Source: Pusillimonas sp. TS35 (GTDB lineage Bacteria; Pseudomonadota; Gammaproteobacteria; Burkholderiales; Burkholderiaceae_B). Taken from it: 64,000 nucleotides of DNA. A model generated the notes under the pieces. The model made no database searches. It saw only the letters and a program-made list of their open reading frames with translations, and had not been told where the DNA came from. The stretch covers positions 496,001 to 560,000 of the forward strand of contig NZ_WWER01000001.1 of the NCBI RefSeq assembly GCF_009857885.1. Direction: 5' to 3'. Made by a program: the position numbers and the translations under genes. How positions within the stretch are numbered: position 1 is the first letter of the stretch; each line of letters begins with the position of its first letter. This document shows positions 35,993-45,730 of this stretch, piece by piece.

Positions 35993-37273
35993 ATGACAGT
36001 ATTCATCTTCGTGGGTGCATTGCTCGGCTTCATGTCGATAGGCACGCCGATCGCATTTGCATTATTGCTCAGCGCCATTGCGCTGATGTTCCATCTCTCT
36101 TTTTTCGATCCGCAGATCCTGGCGCAGAACATGCTGACGGGCGCGGACAACTTTGCACTCATGGCAGTGCCGCTGTTCATGGTGGCCGGCGAGGCTATGA
36201 ATGCGGGTGGTATGTCGCGGCGCATGGTGCACCTGGCGGCCAGCTTCGTGGGGCATATCAAGGGCGGACTGGGTTATGTGGCCATCATGGCCAGTGTGCT
36301 GCTGGCCGCGCTGTCGGGCTCGGCGGTGGCCGATGCCGCCGCGCTCGCCGCCATGCTGGTGCCGATGCTGCGCAGCCGCGGCTACAACATGAACCAGGCC
36401 ACGGGGCTGATCGCGGCCGGCGGTATCATCGCGCCCATCATCCCGCCCTCTATCTCCTTCATTATTTTTGGTGTAGCCGCGAATGTCTCGGTCACCAAGC
36501 TATTCATCGCCGGGATCGTTCCGGGCCTCTTGATGGGCCTGGTGTTGGTTCTGGTGTGGGCGTTTATCTCGGCGCGCTCGACCACCATTATTGCTTCTCC
36601 CAAGGAGCACTGGCCGGTGCGCCTGCGGGCGCTGCGCGATTCGATCTGGGCCTTGTTCCTGCCGGTCATCATCATAGGCGGCTTGCGCGGCGGCATTTTC
36701 ACGCCCACCGAGGCCGCCGCTGTCGCAGCCATCTACGCCTTGTTTGTCGGCATGGTGGTTTACCGCGAGATCACGGTCAAGTCCTTGCTGCCGCTGCTGG
36801 CCAGCGCCGCCATGACAACCAGCGTGGTGATGTTCATGGTGGCCGCGGCGCTGGTGACCTCCTACATGATCACCTTGGCGGATCTGCCGCAGTCCATCAT
36901 CGAAATGCTAGGCCCGCTGGTCGAGTCGCCTACCTTGCTGATGTTCTGCCTGGTCATTCTGCTCACGGTGGTCGGCACGGCCATGGATCTCACGCCCACG
37001 ATCCTGATTCTTGCGCCGGTGCTGATGCCGGTAATCGAAAAAGCCGGCATCGATCCCATCTATTTCGGCGTCATCTTCATTATGGTCGGATGCGCTGGGC
37101 TGCTCACCCCGCCGGTGGGCACGGTGCTGAATGTTGTATGCAGCGTTGCGCGCATACGCATGGAAGACATCATCAAGGGCGTTTGGCCCTACGTGATGGC
37201 ATACACCGCGCTGATTGTGCTGCTGGTGCTGTTTCCGCAGATCGTGCTGGCGCCCTTGCGGTGGTTTTACTAG
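35993..37273 (+). CDS. TRAP transporter large permease (DctM)
   Basis: A 426-residue permease of about 12 helices. It carries the DctM blocks IGTPIAFALLLSAIALMF, ALSGSAVADAAALAAMLVPML, GGIIAPIIPPSISFIIFG and the C-terminal LTPPVGTVLNVVCSVARI. It uses a sodium gradient for solute uptake. It lies 64 bases after dctQ and 41 before dctP. A long overlapping open frame on the same strand is noise. Confidence 0.95.
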   Translation: MTVFIFVGALLGFMSIGTPIAFALLLSAIALMFHLSFFDPQILAQNMLTGADNFALMAVPLFMVAGEAMNAGGMSRRMVHLAASFVGHIKGGLGYVAIMASVLLAALSGSAVADAAALAAMLVPMLRSRGYNMNQATGLIAAGGIIAPIIPPSISFIIFGVAANVSVTKLFIAGIVPGLLMGLVLVLVWAFISARSTTIIASPKEHWPVRLRALRDSIWALFLPVIIIGGLRGGIFTPTEAAAVAAIYALFVGMVVYREITVKSLLPLLASAAMTTSVVMFMVAAALVTSYMITLADLPQSIIEMLGPLVESPTLLMFCLVILLTVVGTAMDLTPTILILAPVLMPVIEKAGIDPIYFGVIFIMVGCAGLLTPPVGTVLNVVCSVARIRMEDIIKGVWPYVMAYTALIVLLVLFPQIVLAPLRWFY

Positions 37274-37314
37274 AACAACGCCCGCGCCGCGGGACAATTG
37301 AGGAGATAAATGAC

Positions 37315-38364
37315 ATGACTGGCGTATTCAAGCTCAAAAAGCGCATTGCCCTGAAGGCCCTGGCCCTGAGCCTGGCAGCCTTGGCGTCCATGGGATTGGC
37401 CGCCCACGAGGCGGTGGCTAAAGACATCAAAACCCGCATCATACGTTTCGGCTATGGCCTGGCCGACACCAGCCCGACGGGGCAGGCGACGCGCTTCTTC
37501 GCCGATGAAGTAGCCAAGCTCAGTGACGGCAAAATGAAGGTCAAAACATACGGTAATGGGGCACTCGGCTCGGATGAGCAGATGCAGAACGCGCTCATCG
37601 GCGGTTCGCAGGAAATGACCTTTGTCTCTACCGCGCCGATGGCCGGGCTGATCAAGGAATTTGGCGTGTTCGATCTGCCCTTCCTGTTCGATAACGAGAA
37701 GGTTGCCGATGCGGTGCTGGACGGGCCCGAAGGTAGGAAACTGCTGGACAAGCTGCCTGAAAAAGGCCTTGTCGGGCTGCTGTACTGGGAAAACGGTTTC
37801 CGCAATATCACCAACTCGCGTCATCCCATTGCGACCGTTCAGGACCTGTCGGGTATTAAGTTGCGCGTGATGCAGAACCAGGTGGCGCTTAAGGTATTTG
37901 ATGGCTTGGGCACCAACGCGATCCCCATGCAGTTCACGGAGCTGTTCACGGCGCTTGAAACCAAGACCGTGGATGGGCAAGAGAACCCGCTCAGCACCAT
38001 ACAGACCAGCAAGTTCTACGAGGTGCAGCCTTATCTGACGATCTCCAATCACGTCTATACGCCTTTTGTGCTGCTGGCCTCAAAGCGCTGGTGGGACAAG
38101 CTCTCGGATGATGAGCGGCAGATCATCAGCGAGGCCGCCAAAACCGCCCAGGCCAGGCAGCGCACGCTTAGCCGCGAAGGCAATGTGGCCGCCATGGACT
38201 TCCTGAAAAAGAACGGCATGAAGGTATCGTCATTCTCGCCGGCTGAGAAAGAGAAGATTCGTGAGAAGCTCGCACCCATTGTCAGCGGCTTGAAGGCGCA
38301 GATCGGTGTCGAGACGGTGGACGCCGTCATGGAGGCCGCCAAGAAGGCAGAGCAGGCGGCTTGA
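37315..38364 (+). CDS. TRAP substrate-binding protein (DctP)
   Basis: A 349-residue periplasmic binding protein. An N-terminal basic signal (LKKRIALKALALSLAALASMG) ends near AHEAVAK. The DctP core is RIIRFGYGLADTSPTGQATRFFADEV, with the carboxylate-binding Arg in SGIKLRVMQNQV. AGGAG at 37301-37305 sets the start at 37315. The ligand is probably a hydroxy or sugar acid, by context. Confidence 0.93.
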   Translation: MTGVFKLKKRIALKALALSLAALASMGLAAHEAVAKDIKTRIIRFGYGLADTSPTGQATRFFADEVAKLSDGKMKVKTYGNGALGSDEQMQNALIGGSQEMTFVSTAPMAGLIKEFGVFDLPFLFDNEKVADAVLDGPEGRKLLDKLPEKGLVGLLYWENGFRNITNSRHPIATVQDLSGIKLRVMQNQVALKVFDGLGTNAIPMQFTELFTALETKTVDGQENPLSTIQTSKFYEVQPYLTISNHVYTPFVLLASKRWWDKLSDDERQIISEAAKTAQARQRTLSREGNVAAMDFLKKNGMKVSSFSPAEKEKIREKLAPIVSGLKAQIGVETVDAVMEAAKKAEQAA

Positions 38365-38392
38365 CCGGAAGCCGGCGCTGCTCCTTTGGACC

Positions 38393-38428
38393 GCACACGC
38401 AGCACGGCACACGCAGCACGGCACACGC
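38393..38428. repeat. 14-bp direct tandem repeat (2.6 copies)
   Basis: The unit GCACACGCAGCACG repeats at 38393-38406 and 38407-38420, with a partial third copy to 38428. It sits in the 208-base gap between dctP and the dehydratase. It is probably slippage-prone spacer DNA with no clear function. Confidence 0.7.
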
Positions 38429-38572
38429 GATGCGCACGATGCTGTGCGGCAGGCGCATCGCGGAGCTGAACACCACACATTCCACTACACAAATACACCG
38501 CAGCGCGCACGCCTCGCAACCATACACTGCCGCGCGTTCCGCGCGGTTTCGATGACAAGGATTTTCACGGCC

Positions 38573-40363
38573 ATGGATACACCGGAATCTGATGCTTCCA
38601 CACTGCGCAGCCGCAGGTGGTTCGACAACCCCGCCGACCCGGGCATGACGGCGCTCTATATCGAGCGCTACATGAACTATGGGCTCACGCGCGAGGAACT
38701 GCAGTCGGGCAAGCCCATCATCGGTATCGCGCAGACTGGTTCCGATCTTTCGCCTTGCAACCGCCACCATCTTGAGCTGGCCCGCAGGGTGCGTGATGGT
38801 ATCCGCGACAGAGGCGGGGTGCCGCTGGAATTTCCCGTGCACCCCATCCAAGAGACGGGCAAACGGCCGACCGCAGCGCTGGATCGCAACCTGGCGTATC
38901 TGGGGCTGGTCGAGATCCTGCATGGCTACCCGCTGGACGGCGTGGTCTTGACCACAGGCTGCGACAAGACTACGCCGGCCTGTCTGATGGCCGCGGCAAC
39001 GGTCAACATCCCCGCCATCGTGCTCTCGGGCGGCCCCATGCTGGATGGTTGGTGGCGCGGCAAGCTGGCCGGTTCCGGCACGGTAGTGTGGGACGCGCGC
39101 AAACGCCTGGCGGCGGGGGAAATCGGCTACGGCGAGTTCATGGACAACGTGGCCTCGTCGGCGCCTTCGGCAGGGCATTGCAACACCATGGGCACCGCGC
39201 TGTCGATGAATTCGCTGGCTGAAGTGCTGGGCATGTCGCTGCCCGGTTGCGCAGCGATCCCCGCGCCGTACCGCGAACGAGGCTGGATGGCTTATGAAAC
39301 CGGCAAGCGCATTGTCGACATGGTGCATGAAAACATTCGGCCGTCGGACATACTCACGCGAGAAGCCTTCGAAAACGCCGTGGTTGCGGCGGCGGCACTG
39401 GGCGCATCGTCGAACTGCCCCATCCACCTCATTGCCATCGCACGCCACATGGGGGTGGCGCATACGCTCGATGACTGGCAGCGCCTTGGCGCGTCAATAC
39501 CGCTGCTTGTGGACTGCCAGCCCGCAGGCCGTTTCCTGGGCGAAGCCTTTCACCGTGCAGGTGGGGTGCCGGCCGTGATGCGCGAACTGCTGGCGGCGGG
39601 CCGGTTGCAGGGAGGCGCGATGACGGTTACTGGCAAGACGGTGGCAGACAACCTGCGGGATGTCGCCGAGCCGGACCGCGAAGTTATACGCCCCTGGGGC
39701 AAGCCGCTGAAGAAAGATGCCGGGTATGTGGTGCTTAGCGGCAATCTCTTTGAAAGCGCTGTCATGAAAACCAGCGTGATTGACACTGCCTTTCGGGACA
39801 GGTTTCTGTCCGATCCGGCGCATCCGGGTGTGGTCGATCTGAAGGCCGTGGTATTCGAAGGCCCCGAGGACTATCACGCGCGCATCGAAGACCCCGAACT
39901 GGGCGTGGACGAACACACGCTGCTGGTCATCCGCAACGCGGGGCCCGTGGGCTACCCGGGCGGGGCGGAAGTCGTCAACATGCAGCCGCCTGCCGCATTA
40001 CTTGCGCGCGGCATTGAGACACTGCCCACCATGGGTGATGGCAGGCAGAGCGGTACCTCGGCCAGCCCCTCCATTCTAAACGTGTCGCCCGAGGCCGCCG
40101 TTGGCGGCGGCCTGGCCTTGCTGCGCACGGGTGATGTCGTACGCATCGACCTGAATCGTCGGCGCGTGGACGCGCTGCTGCCCGACGGCGAGCTGGAACG
40201 GCGGCGCGCAGCCTGGCAGGCCCCCGAACTCAAGCACCAGACGCCGTGGGAGGAGATCTATCGCGGCATGGTGGGCCAGCACCAGACAGGCGGTTGCCTG
40301 GAGCCGGCGACGCAGTATCTGAACATCATCGAGACGCGCGGCGAATCGCGCAACAATCATTGA
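38573..40363 (+). CDS. IlvD/Edd-family dehydratase (sugar-acid type)
   Basis: A 596-residue iron-sulfur dehydratase. Cluster ligands are in [14 protein letters not shown] (Cys130) and [11 protein letters not shown] (Cys203); the substrate loop is [16 protein letters not shown]. The N-terminal [18 protein letters not shown] and the overall sequence match the aldonate dehydratase branch (arabinonate, xylonate, galactonate types) rather than IlvD of branched-chain synthesis. It would convert a sugar acid to a 2-keto-3-deoxy acid. The ATG at 38573 is chosen; the ATG at 38552 is also possible. Confidence 0.9.
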   Translation: MDTPESDASTLRSRRWFDNPADPGMTALYIERYMNYGLTREELQSGKPIIGIAQTGSDLSPCNRHHLELARRVRDGIRDRGGVPLEFPVHPIQETGKRPTAALDRNLAYLGLVEILHGYPLDGVVLTTGCDKTTPACLMAAATVNIPAIVLSGGPMLDGWWRGKLAGSGTVVWDARKRLAAGEIGYGEFMDNVASSAPSAGHCNTMGTALSMNSLAEVLGMSLPGCAAIPAPYRERGWMAYETGKRIVDMVHENIRPSDILTREAFENAVVAAAALGASSNCPIHLIAIARHMGVAHTLDDWQRLGASIPLLVDCQPAGRFLGEAFHRAGGVPAVMRELLAAGRLQGGAMTVTGKTVADNLRDVAEPDREVIRPWGKPLKKDAGYVVLSGNLFESAVMKTSVIDTAFRDRFLSDPAHPGVVDLKAVVFEGPEDYHARIEDPELGVDEHTLLVIRNAGPVGYPGGAEVVNMQPPAALLARGIETLPTMGDGRQSGTSASPSILNVSPEAAVGGGLALLRTGDVVRIDLNRRRVDALLPDGELERRRAAWQAPELKHQTPWEEIYRGMVGQHQTGGCLEPATQYLNIIETRGESRNNH

Positions 40364-40395
40364 ACCATTGGCACCCGTCAACGCTACTAAGCCCT

Positions 40396-40431
40396 CCGCA
40401 TCGACCTCCCTGTTATCGGGAGGCGATGCGG
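40396..40431 (+). promoter_or_regulatory. Strong intergenic hairpin between dehydratase and FAD oxidase genes
   Basis: The arms 40396-40410 and 40418-40431 pair over 14 bp with one bulged A and a 7-base loop. Only a short TTG follows, so it is a poor terminator. It may attenuate transcription or protect the upstream mRNA. Confidence 0.45.
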
Positions 40432-40491
40432 TTGTGAGCGTCGCAGCGCGCGGCCGCCCCTGCACGTGACGACCTTGAAAAAGAGCACATT

Positions 40492-42057
40492 ATGAGCCCC
40501 CTTGCAACACCGCATACACCACAAGAAACAGGCGAATCAGGCGCATCATACATCCCAGAGTCATCGCTCCCCGCCAGCACATCGTATGCACCAGGCACGT
40601 CGAACGCACCAAGCGCCTCGCACACCCCAGGGGCATCGCATACGCCGAACACGCTGTCGATGCATCACCGGCCTCGCCGCACGCTGACGCCGGCGGCGCT
40701 TGCCGCGTTCCAGGCACAATTCGGCGCGCGTTTCCTGACCAGTGACGCGGTGCGCGAACACCACGGCACCGATGAGTCGCCATACCCCGTCTGCCCGCCC
40801 GATGCTGTGATTTTCCCGCGCGACATTGATGATGTCGTGGCCGTCGTGCGCCTTTGCGGTCAATACGGTGTTCCCGTGATCCCTTTCGGGATCGGTTCGT
40901 CGCTGGAAGGCCATGTGTTGCCGGTGGAAGGCGGCATTACGCTGGATTTCGCGGAAATGGACAAGGTGTTGGCCATTGACGCGGAGGACTTTACGGTAAC
41001 GGTGCAACCGGGTGTGACGCGCACGCGGCTCAATGAGGAGATCCGCCACACCGGGCTGTTTTTCCCGATCGACCCGGGTGCGCACGCGACAATAGGCGGC
41101 ATGGCAGCCACGCGCGCCTCGGGCACCAATGCGGTGCGCTATGGCACCATGCGCGAGAACGTCGTCTCGCTCAAGGTGGTGACAGCCGATGGCCAGGTGG
41201 TGCGCACCGCCAGCCGCGCCCGCAAATCGTCCGCCGGCTACGACCTTACGCGCCTGTTTGTCGGCAGTGAAGGTACGTTGGGCATCATCGTGGAGGCCAC
41301 CGTGCGCGTGTACCCTCAGCCCGAAGCCATCACAGCGGCCATCTGCAATTTTCCAACACTGGACGCTGCTGTGCGCACGGTGATCGAGGTCATGCAAAGC
41401 GGGGTGGCTGTTGCGCGCGTGGAATTCATGGACGAGCGCGCAGTAAACGCCGTCAACCGCTACAGCAAGCTGGCACTCAAGGAAACGCCGCTACTGTTGT
41501 TCGAGTTTCATGGCAGCCTCACTGGCGTTCAAGAGCAGGCCGCCGTGGTGCAGGAAATTGCGCACGGCAACGGCGGCATGGATTTCGAATGGGCCGAAAA
41601 GCCTGAAGATCGCACCCGCCTATGGACGGCGCGCCATAACAGCCATTACTCGGGCCTGCAGTTGCGCCCCGGTTCGCGCAGCGTGGCCACCGACGTATGC
41701 GTTCCCATCTCCCGGCTGGCCGATTGCGTGACCCAGACTGCGGTCGATCTTGTTGCCATGCCATTCCCATACACGATTGTTGGGCATGTGGGCGATGGCA
41801 ACTTTCATGTGCAGATGCTTATCGACCCTGACAGCGAGCATGAATGGCGGCTGTCCGAAGAACTGAATCACCGCCTCGTGCGGCGGGCCATTGCGATGGA
41901 CGGTACCTGCTCGGGCGAGCACGGGGTGGGACTGCACAAAATGGCCTTCCTGCGCGAAGAGCACGGCGACGATGCATTACAACTGATGCGGCTGATCAAG
42001 CGCGCCTATGATCCCGGCAATATCTTCAACCCGGGCAAGCTGGTGTCATGGGCTTGA
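40492..42057 (+). CDS. FAD-linked D-2-hydroxyacid (D-lactate/glycolate-type) dehydrogenase
   Basis: A 521-residue flavoenzyme of the GlcD/LDHD group. The FAD-binding PCMH domain has IPFGIGSSLEGHVLP, TVTVQPGVTRTRLNEE and DPGAHATIGGMAATRASGTN. The C-terminal domain carries HVGDGNFH (metal/substrate site) and the closing GTCSGEHGVGLHK motif. It would oxidise D-lactate, glycolate or a similar acid to the keto acid. The first 56 residues are Ser/Thr/Pro/His repeats absent from the family. The true start may be the ATG at 40660 (MHHRPRRTLTP). Confidence 0.9.
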   Translation: MSPLATPHTPQETGESGASYIPESSLPASTSYAPGTSNAPSASHTPGASHTPNTLSMHHRPRRTLTPAALAAFQAQFGARFLTSDAVREHHGTDESPYPVCPPDAVIFPRDIDDVVAVVRLCGQYGVPVIPFGIGSSLEGHVLPVEGGITLDFAEMDKVLAIDAEDFTVTVQPGVTRTRLNEEIRHTGLFFPIDPGAHATIGGMAATRASGTNAVRYGTMRENVVSLKVVTADGQVVRTASRARKSSAGYDLTRLFVGSEGTLGIIVEATVRVYPQPEAITAAICNFPTLDAAVRTVIEVMQSGVAVARVEFMDERAVNAVNRYSKLALKETPLLLFEFHGSLTGVQEQAAVVQEIAHGNGGMDFEWAEKPEDRTRLWTARHNSHYSGLQLRPGSRSVATDVCVPISRLADCVTQTAVDLVAMPFPYTIVGHVGDGNFHVQMLIDPDSEHEWRLSEELNHRLVRRAIAMDGTCSGEHGVGLHKMAFLREEHGDDALQLMRLIKRAYDPGNIFNPGKLVSWA

Positions 42058-42064
42058 GGTGGCT

Positions 42065-42096
42065 CGGCAGCGCCAGGCGGTTGCCAGGCGCTGCCG
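42065..42096 (+). terminator. Hairpin after the FAD dehydrogenase gene
   Basis: A perfect 10-bp stem (42065-42074 with 42087-42096) encloses GGC/GCC pairing inside the loop. It starts 7 bases past the stop and has no T tract. It probably marks the 3' end of the catabolic island. Confidence 0.45.
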
Positions 42097-42242
42097 CACG
42101 AGAGGGAGGGCATGGCAGATCAGCGGGGCGCGGGAGATAAATAGGGGCAGGACGGCGGCTGCTCGGTGGCGCGGGGGCAAATGCGTGGCAAGATATCCGA
42201 TACGGGTGCCTGGTAGCGTTCATACCAGTATAAATGCTCGTA

Positions 42243-42270
42243 TTGTTCCCTGCAGCCACGCTGGCATAAT
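42243..42270 (+). promoter_or_regulatory. Candidate sigma-70 promoter for leuCDB
   Basis: TTGTTC (42243-42248) and CATAAT (42265-42270) are separated by 16 bases, in the 288-base gap before leuC. I looked for a leucine-rich leader peptide here and did not find one. Confidence 0.35.
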
Positions 42271-42345
42271 AGTTTGCATCGGCGCGGGATCCGGGCGGTT
42301 TACCGGGTTTCGCGGTTATTTTTCCAGCCTTAGCGGGATGCAAAC

Positions 42346-43749
42346 ATGCCACAAACCTTGTATGACAAACTCTGGGATGCACACGTCGTGCACCAGGAAG
42401 CCGACGGCACCTGTCTGCTGTATATCGACCGCCATCTGGTTCACGAAGTCACCAGCCCCCAGGCGTTCGAAGGGCTCGCCATTCACGGCCGCAAGCCCTG
42501 GCGCATCAGCGCCAACCTCGCCGTGGCGGATCACAACGTGCCCACGACTGCACGCGAACAAGGCATTGCCGATCCCATCTCGCGCCTGCAGGTCGATACT
42601 CTGGATGAAAACTGCGAAAAATACGGCATCACCGAGTTTCGCATGAACGACCGTCGCCAGGGTATCGTGCACATCATCGGGCCGGAGCAGGGCGCCACGC
42701 TGCCCGGCATGACAGTCGTCTGCGGCGATTCGCATACCAGCACCCACGGCGCGCTGGGCGCGCTGGCCTTCGGCATTGGTACGTCCGAAGTCGAGCACGT
42801 CCTGGCTACACAGACGCTGCTGATGAAGAAAAACAAGAACATGTTGATCCGCGTCGAGGGCGCGCTGCCCACCGGCTGCACCGCCAAGGACGTCGTGCTG
42901 CACATCATCGGCAAGATCGGCACGGCGGGCGGCACTGGCCACGCCATCGAGTTCGCGGGCAGCACCATTCGCGATCTGTCCGTCGAGGGCCGCATGACGG
43001 TCTGCAACATGGCGATCGAAGCCGGCGCCCGCTCGGGCATGGTTGCGGTCGACCAGAAAACCATCGACTATTTCCGCGGTCGTCCCTATGCGCCCACCGG
43101 TGCGACGTGGGATCAGGCGGTGGAATACTGGCGCACCCTGCATTCAGACGATGGCGCGCAATTCGACACGGTGATCGAGATCGATGCGGGTGATATCCGG
43201 CCGCAGGTATCCTGGGGCACATCGCCCGAAATGGTACTGCCCGTGGATGCCAACGTGCCCGATCCGGCCAAAGAAGCCGACAGCGTCCGACGCAGCGGCA
43301 TGGAGCGCGCCTTGCAGTACATGGGCCTCGATGCCAACATGCCCATCACCGACATCAAGATCGACAAGGTCTTCATCGGCTCCTGTACCAATGCGCGCAT
43401 CGAAGACCTGCGCGCAGCGGCCGAGGTGGCGCGCGGCAAGCACGTGGCACCGTCGGTCAAGCTGGCCATGGTGGTGCCGGGTTCCGGTCTGGTCAAGCAG
43501 CAGGCCGAGCAAGAAGGCCTCGACAAGATCTTCATCGACGCCGGCTTCGAGTGGCGTGAACCGGGCTGTTCCATGTGCCTGGCCATGAATGCCGACCGCC
43601 TCGAGCCCGGCGAACGCTGCGCCTCCACGTCCAATCGCAATTTCGAAGGGCGTCAGGGGCAGGGCGGCCGCACGCACCTGGTGAGCCCGGCCATGGCCGC
43701 CGCCGCGGCCATCAAAGGCCATTTCGTCGACGTACGCACTTTCAGCTAG
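42346..43749 (+). CDS. leuC: 3-isopropylmalate dehydratase large subunit
   Basis: A 467-residue aconitase-family subunit that isomerises 2- to 3-isopropylmalate in leucine synthesis. The 4Fe-4S ligands are in [13 protein letters not shown] and [25 protein letters not shown] is also conserved. It begins [15 protein letters not shown], as usual. It opens a leuC-leuD-leuB operon with 8 bases to leuD. Confidence 0.97.
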   Translation: MPQTLYDKLWDAHVVHQEADGTCLLYIDRHLVHEVTSPQAFEGLAIHGRKPWRISANLAVADHNVPTTAREQGIADPISRLQVDTLDENCEKYGITEFRMNDRRQGIVHIIGPEQGATLPGMTVVCGDSHTSTHGALGALAFGIGTSEVEHVLATQTLLMKKNKNMLIRVEGALPTGCTAKDVVLHIIGKIGTAGGTGHAIEFAGSTIRDLSVEGRMTVCNMAIEAGARSGMVAVDQKTIDYFRGRPYAPTGATWDQAVEYWRTLHSDDGAQFDTVIEIDAGDIRPQVSWGTSPEMVLPVDANVPDPAKEADSVRRSGMERALQYMGLDANMPITDIKIDKVFIGSCTNARIEDLRAAAEVARGKHVAPSVKLAMVVPGSGLVKQQAEQEGLDKIFIDAGFEWREPGCSMCLAMNADRLEPGERCASTSNRNFEGRQGQGGRTHLVSPAMAAAAAIKGHFVDVRTFS

Positions 43750-43757
43750 GACGCATC

Positions 43758-44417
43758 ATGCAAGCATTCACCACTCACAAGGGCCTGGTCGCGCCGCTCG
43801 ACCGCGAGAACGTCGACACGGACCTGATCATCCCCAAGCAGTTCCTCAAGTCCATCAAGCGCACAGGCTTCGGCCCCAACCTGTTCGACGAACTGCGCTA
43901 TCTGGACCACGGCGAGCCGGGCATGGACAACAGCAAACGCCCGCTCAACCCGGATTTCGTGCTGAATCAATCGCGCTACCAGGGTGCCAGTGTGCTGCTG
44001 GCGCGCAAGAATTTCGGCTGCGGTTCGAGTCGCGAACATGCGCCCTGGGCGCTGACGCAATACGGCTTTCGCGCAATCCTGGCACCTTCGTATGCCGATA
44101 TTTTCTTCAACAACAGCTTCAAGAACGGCTTGCTGCCCATCGTGCTTCCCGAGCAGGAAGTGGCCCGGCTGTTCGAGGCGGTCCAGGCCAATCCAGGCTA
44201 CCAACTGACCATAGACCTGGCGCGCCAGGTCGTGGTCGAGCCCGACGGCCGCGAACTCGCGTTCGACATCGAGCCCTTCCGCAAGCATTGCCTGCTCAAC
44301 GGCCTGGATGACATCGGCCTTACGCTGCAGAAAGCGGACAAGATCCGTGCCTTCGAGGCCGAGCGGCTGGCGAAGTTCCCTTGGCTTGAGGCACACCCGA
44401 CGACAGGAAACACATAA
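43758..44417 (+). CDS. leuD: 3-isopropylmalate dehydratase small subunit
   Basis: A 219-residue partner of LeuC. It has the swivel-domain signatures [35 protein letters not shown] and SYADIFFNN. The start at 43758 gives the usual MQAFTTHKG. The stop shares one base with the leuB start. Confidence 0.97.
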   Translation: MQAFTTHKGLVAPLDRENVDTDLIIPKQFLKSIKRTGFGPNLFDELRYLDHGEPGMDNSKRPLNPDFVLNQSRYQGASVLLARKNFGCGSSREHAPWALTQYGFRAILAPSYADIFFNNSFKNGLLPIVLPEQEVARLFEAVQANPGYQLTIDLARQVVVEPDGRELAFDIEPFRKHCLLNGLDDIGLTLQKADKIRAFEAERLAKFPWLEAHPTTGNT

Positions 44418-45496
44418 TGACCTACAACATCGCAGTGCTGCCCGGCGACGGTATCGGCACCGAGATCACCGAACAGGCCCAGCGCGTGCTGGGCGCGCTG
44501 GGCCTGGATCTGACCATGACGGTGGCGCCGGTCGGTGGCGCCGCGTATGATCAGCACGGCCACCCGCTGCCGCCGTCCACCCTCAAGCTGGCAAAGGCCT
44601 CTGACGCGGTGCTCTTCGGCGCAGTGGGCGACTGGAAGTATGACAAGCTCGAGCGTGCGCTGCGCCCCGAGCAGGCGATCCTGGGGCTGCGCAAAGAGAT
44701 GGGCTTGTTCGCCAACCTGCGTCCGGCCATTCTCTACCCGCAACTTGCCAACGCATCGTCGCTCAAGCCCGAGGTTGTGTCGGGGCTCGACATCCTGATC
44801 GTGCGCGAGCTCACCGGCGACATCTACTTCGGCCAGCCGCGCGGGGTGCGCACCCTGGAAGACGGCCCCTTCAAGGGCGAACGCCAGGGCTACGACACCA
44901 TGCATTACGCCGAAAGCGAAGTGCGGCGCATCGCCCACGTGGCTTTCCAGGCAGCCAGCAAGCGCAAGAGGCGCCTGTGCAGCGTCGATAAGGCGAATGT
45001 GCTGGAAACCTCCCAGTTCTGGCGCGACATCATGATCTCTGTCGCCCTTGAGTATCCGGATGTTGAGCTGTCGCATATGTATATCGACAACGCCGCGATG
45101 CAGTTGGTGCGCGCGCCCAAGGAATTCGATGTTGTCGTGACGGGCAATCTGTTCGGCGATATCCTGTCCGACGAAGCCGCCATGCTGACGGGCTCGATCG
45201 GCATGCTGCCCTCTGCTTCGCTCAACGCCTCCAACCAGGGCTTGTACGAGCCCAGTCATGGGTCTGCGCCCGACATCGCTGGCAAGAACGTCGCCAATCC
45301 GTTGGCCACGATACTGTCCGCCGCCATGCTGCTGCGCTACTCGCTCAACCAGGCTGCACAGGCAGACCGCATCGAGGCCGCTGTACAGGCGGTGCTGGCG
45401 CAGGGGCTGCGCACCGCCGATATCTACGAAACGGGAACGACCCGCGTCTCAACCGTCGAGATGGGCGACGCAGTGCTCAAGGCGCTACAAGCCTGA
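44417..45496 (+). CDS. leuB: 3-isopropylmalate dehydrogenase
   Basis: A 359-residue NAD-dependent oxidative decarboxylase of leucine synthesis. It has [14 protein letters not shown] at the start, [15 protein letters not shown], and the metal-binding [19 protein letters not shown]. Complete. It overlaps leuD by one base and is followed by a 234-base gap before asd. Confidence 0.97.
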   Translation: MTYNIAVLPGDGIGTEITEQAQRVLGALGLDLTMTVAPVGGAAYDQHGHPLPPSTLKLAKASDAVLFGAVGDWKYDKLERALRPEQAILGLRKEMGLFANLRPAILYPQLANASSLKPEVVSGLDILIVRELTGDIYFGQPRGVRTLEDGPFKGERQGYDTMHYAESEVRRIAHVAFQAASKRKRRLCSVDKANVLETSQFWRDIMISVALEYPDVELSHMYIDNAAMQLVRAPKEFDVVVTGNLFGDILSDEAAMLTGSIGMLPSASLNASNQGLYEPSHGSAPDIAGKNVANPLATILSAAMLLRYSLNQAAQADRIEAAVQAVLAQGLRTADIYETGTTRVSTVEMGDAVLKALQA

Positions 45497-45730
45497 CCGC
45501 CAGGGGGCGGCCCGGGTTGGGCCGTCCGCGGACGCACATCGTCGCGTTGGGCCCGGTGGGCGGGCTGTCGTTCGCGCCTGCCCGCCGCGGCTTTGCTGGC
45601 GGCCGCAATGCTGCAATCTCGCTGCAATATTGGGGAAATATTGGGTTGATACCGCAGTTTTCGTGCATCGCGACAAGTCCTTCCAGTAGAATAGAACGAT
45701 CTCTGAACTGTTTTTACGAGTGATTTTCTG

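Noticed and set aside
35986-37314. A reading frame open for about 440 codons across dctM, in frame with dctP
   Set aside because: It is a GC-rich shadow frame: the residues are Gly/His/Arg/Ala-rich and match nothing, while dctM in the other frame has full family motifs. Only the dctP part from 37315 is real.
38393-38428. CRISPR-like repeat
   Set aside because: Units are directly adjacent with no spacers, only 2.6 copies are present, and there are no cas genes.
42058-42345. Leucine leader-peptide attenuator before leuC
   Set aside because: I looked for a short ORF rich in Leu codons followed by alternative stems and a T tract and found none.
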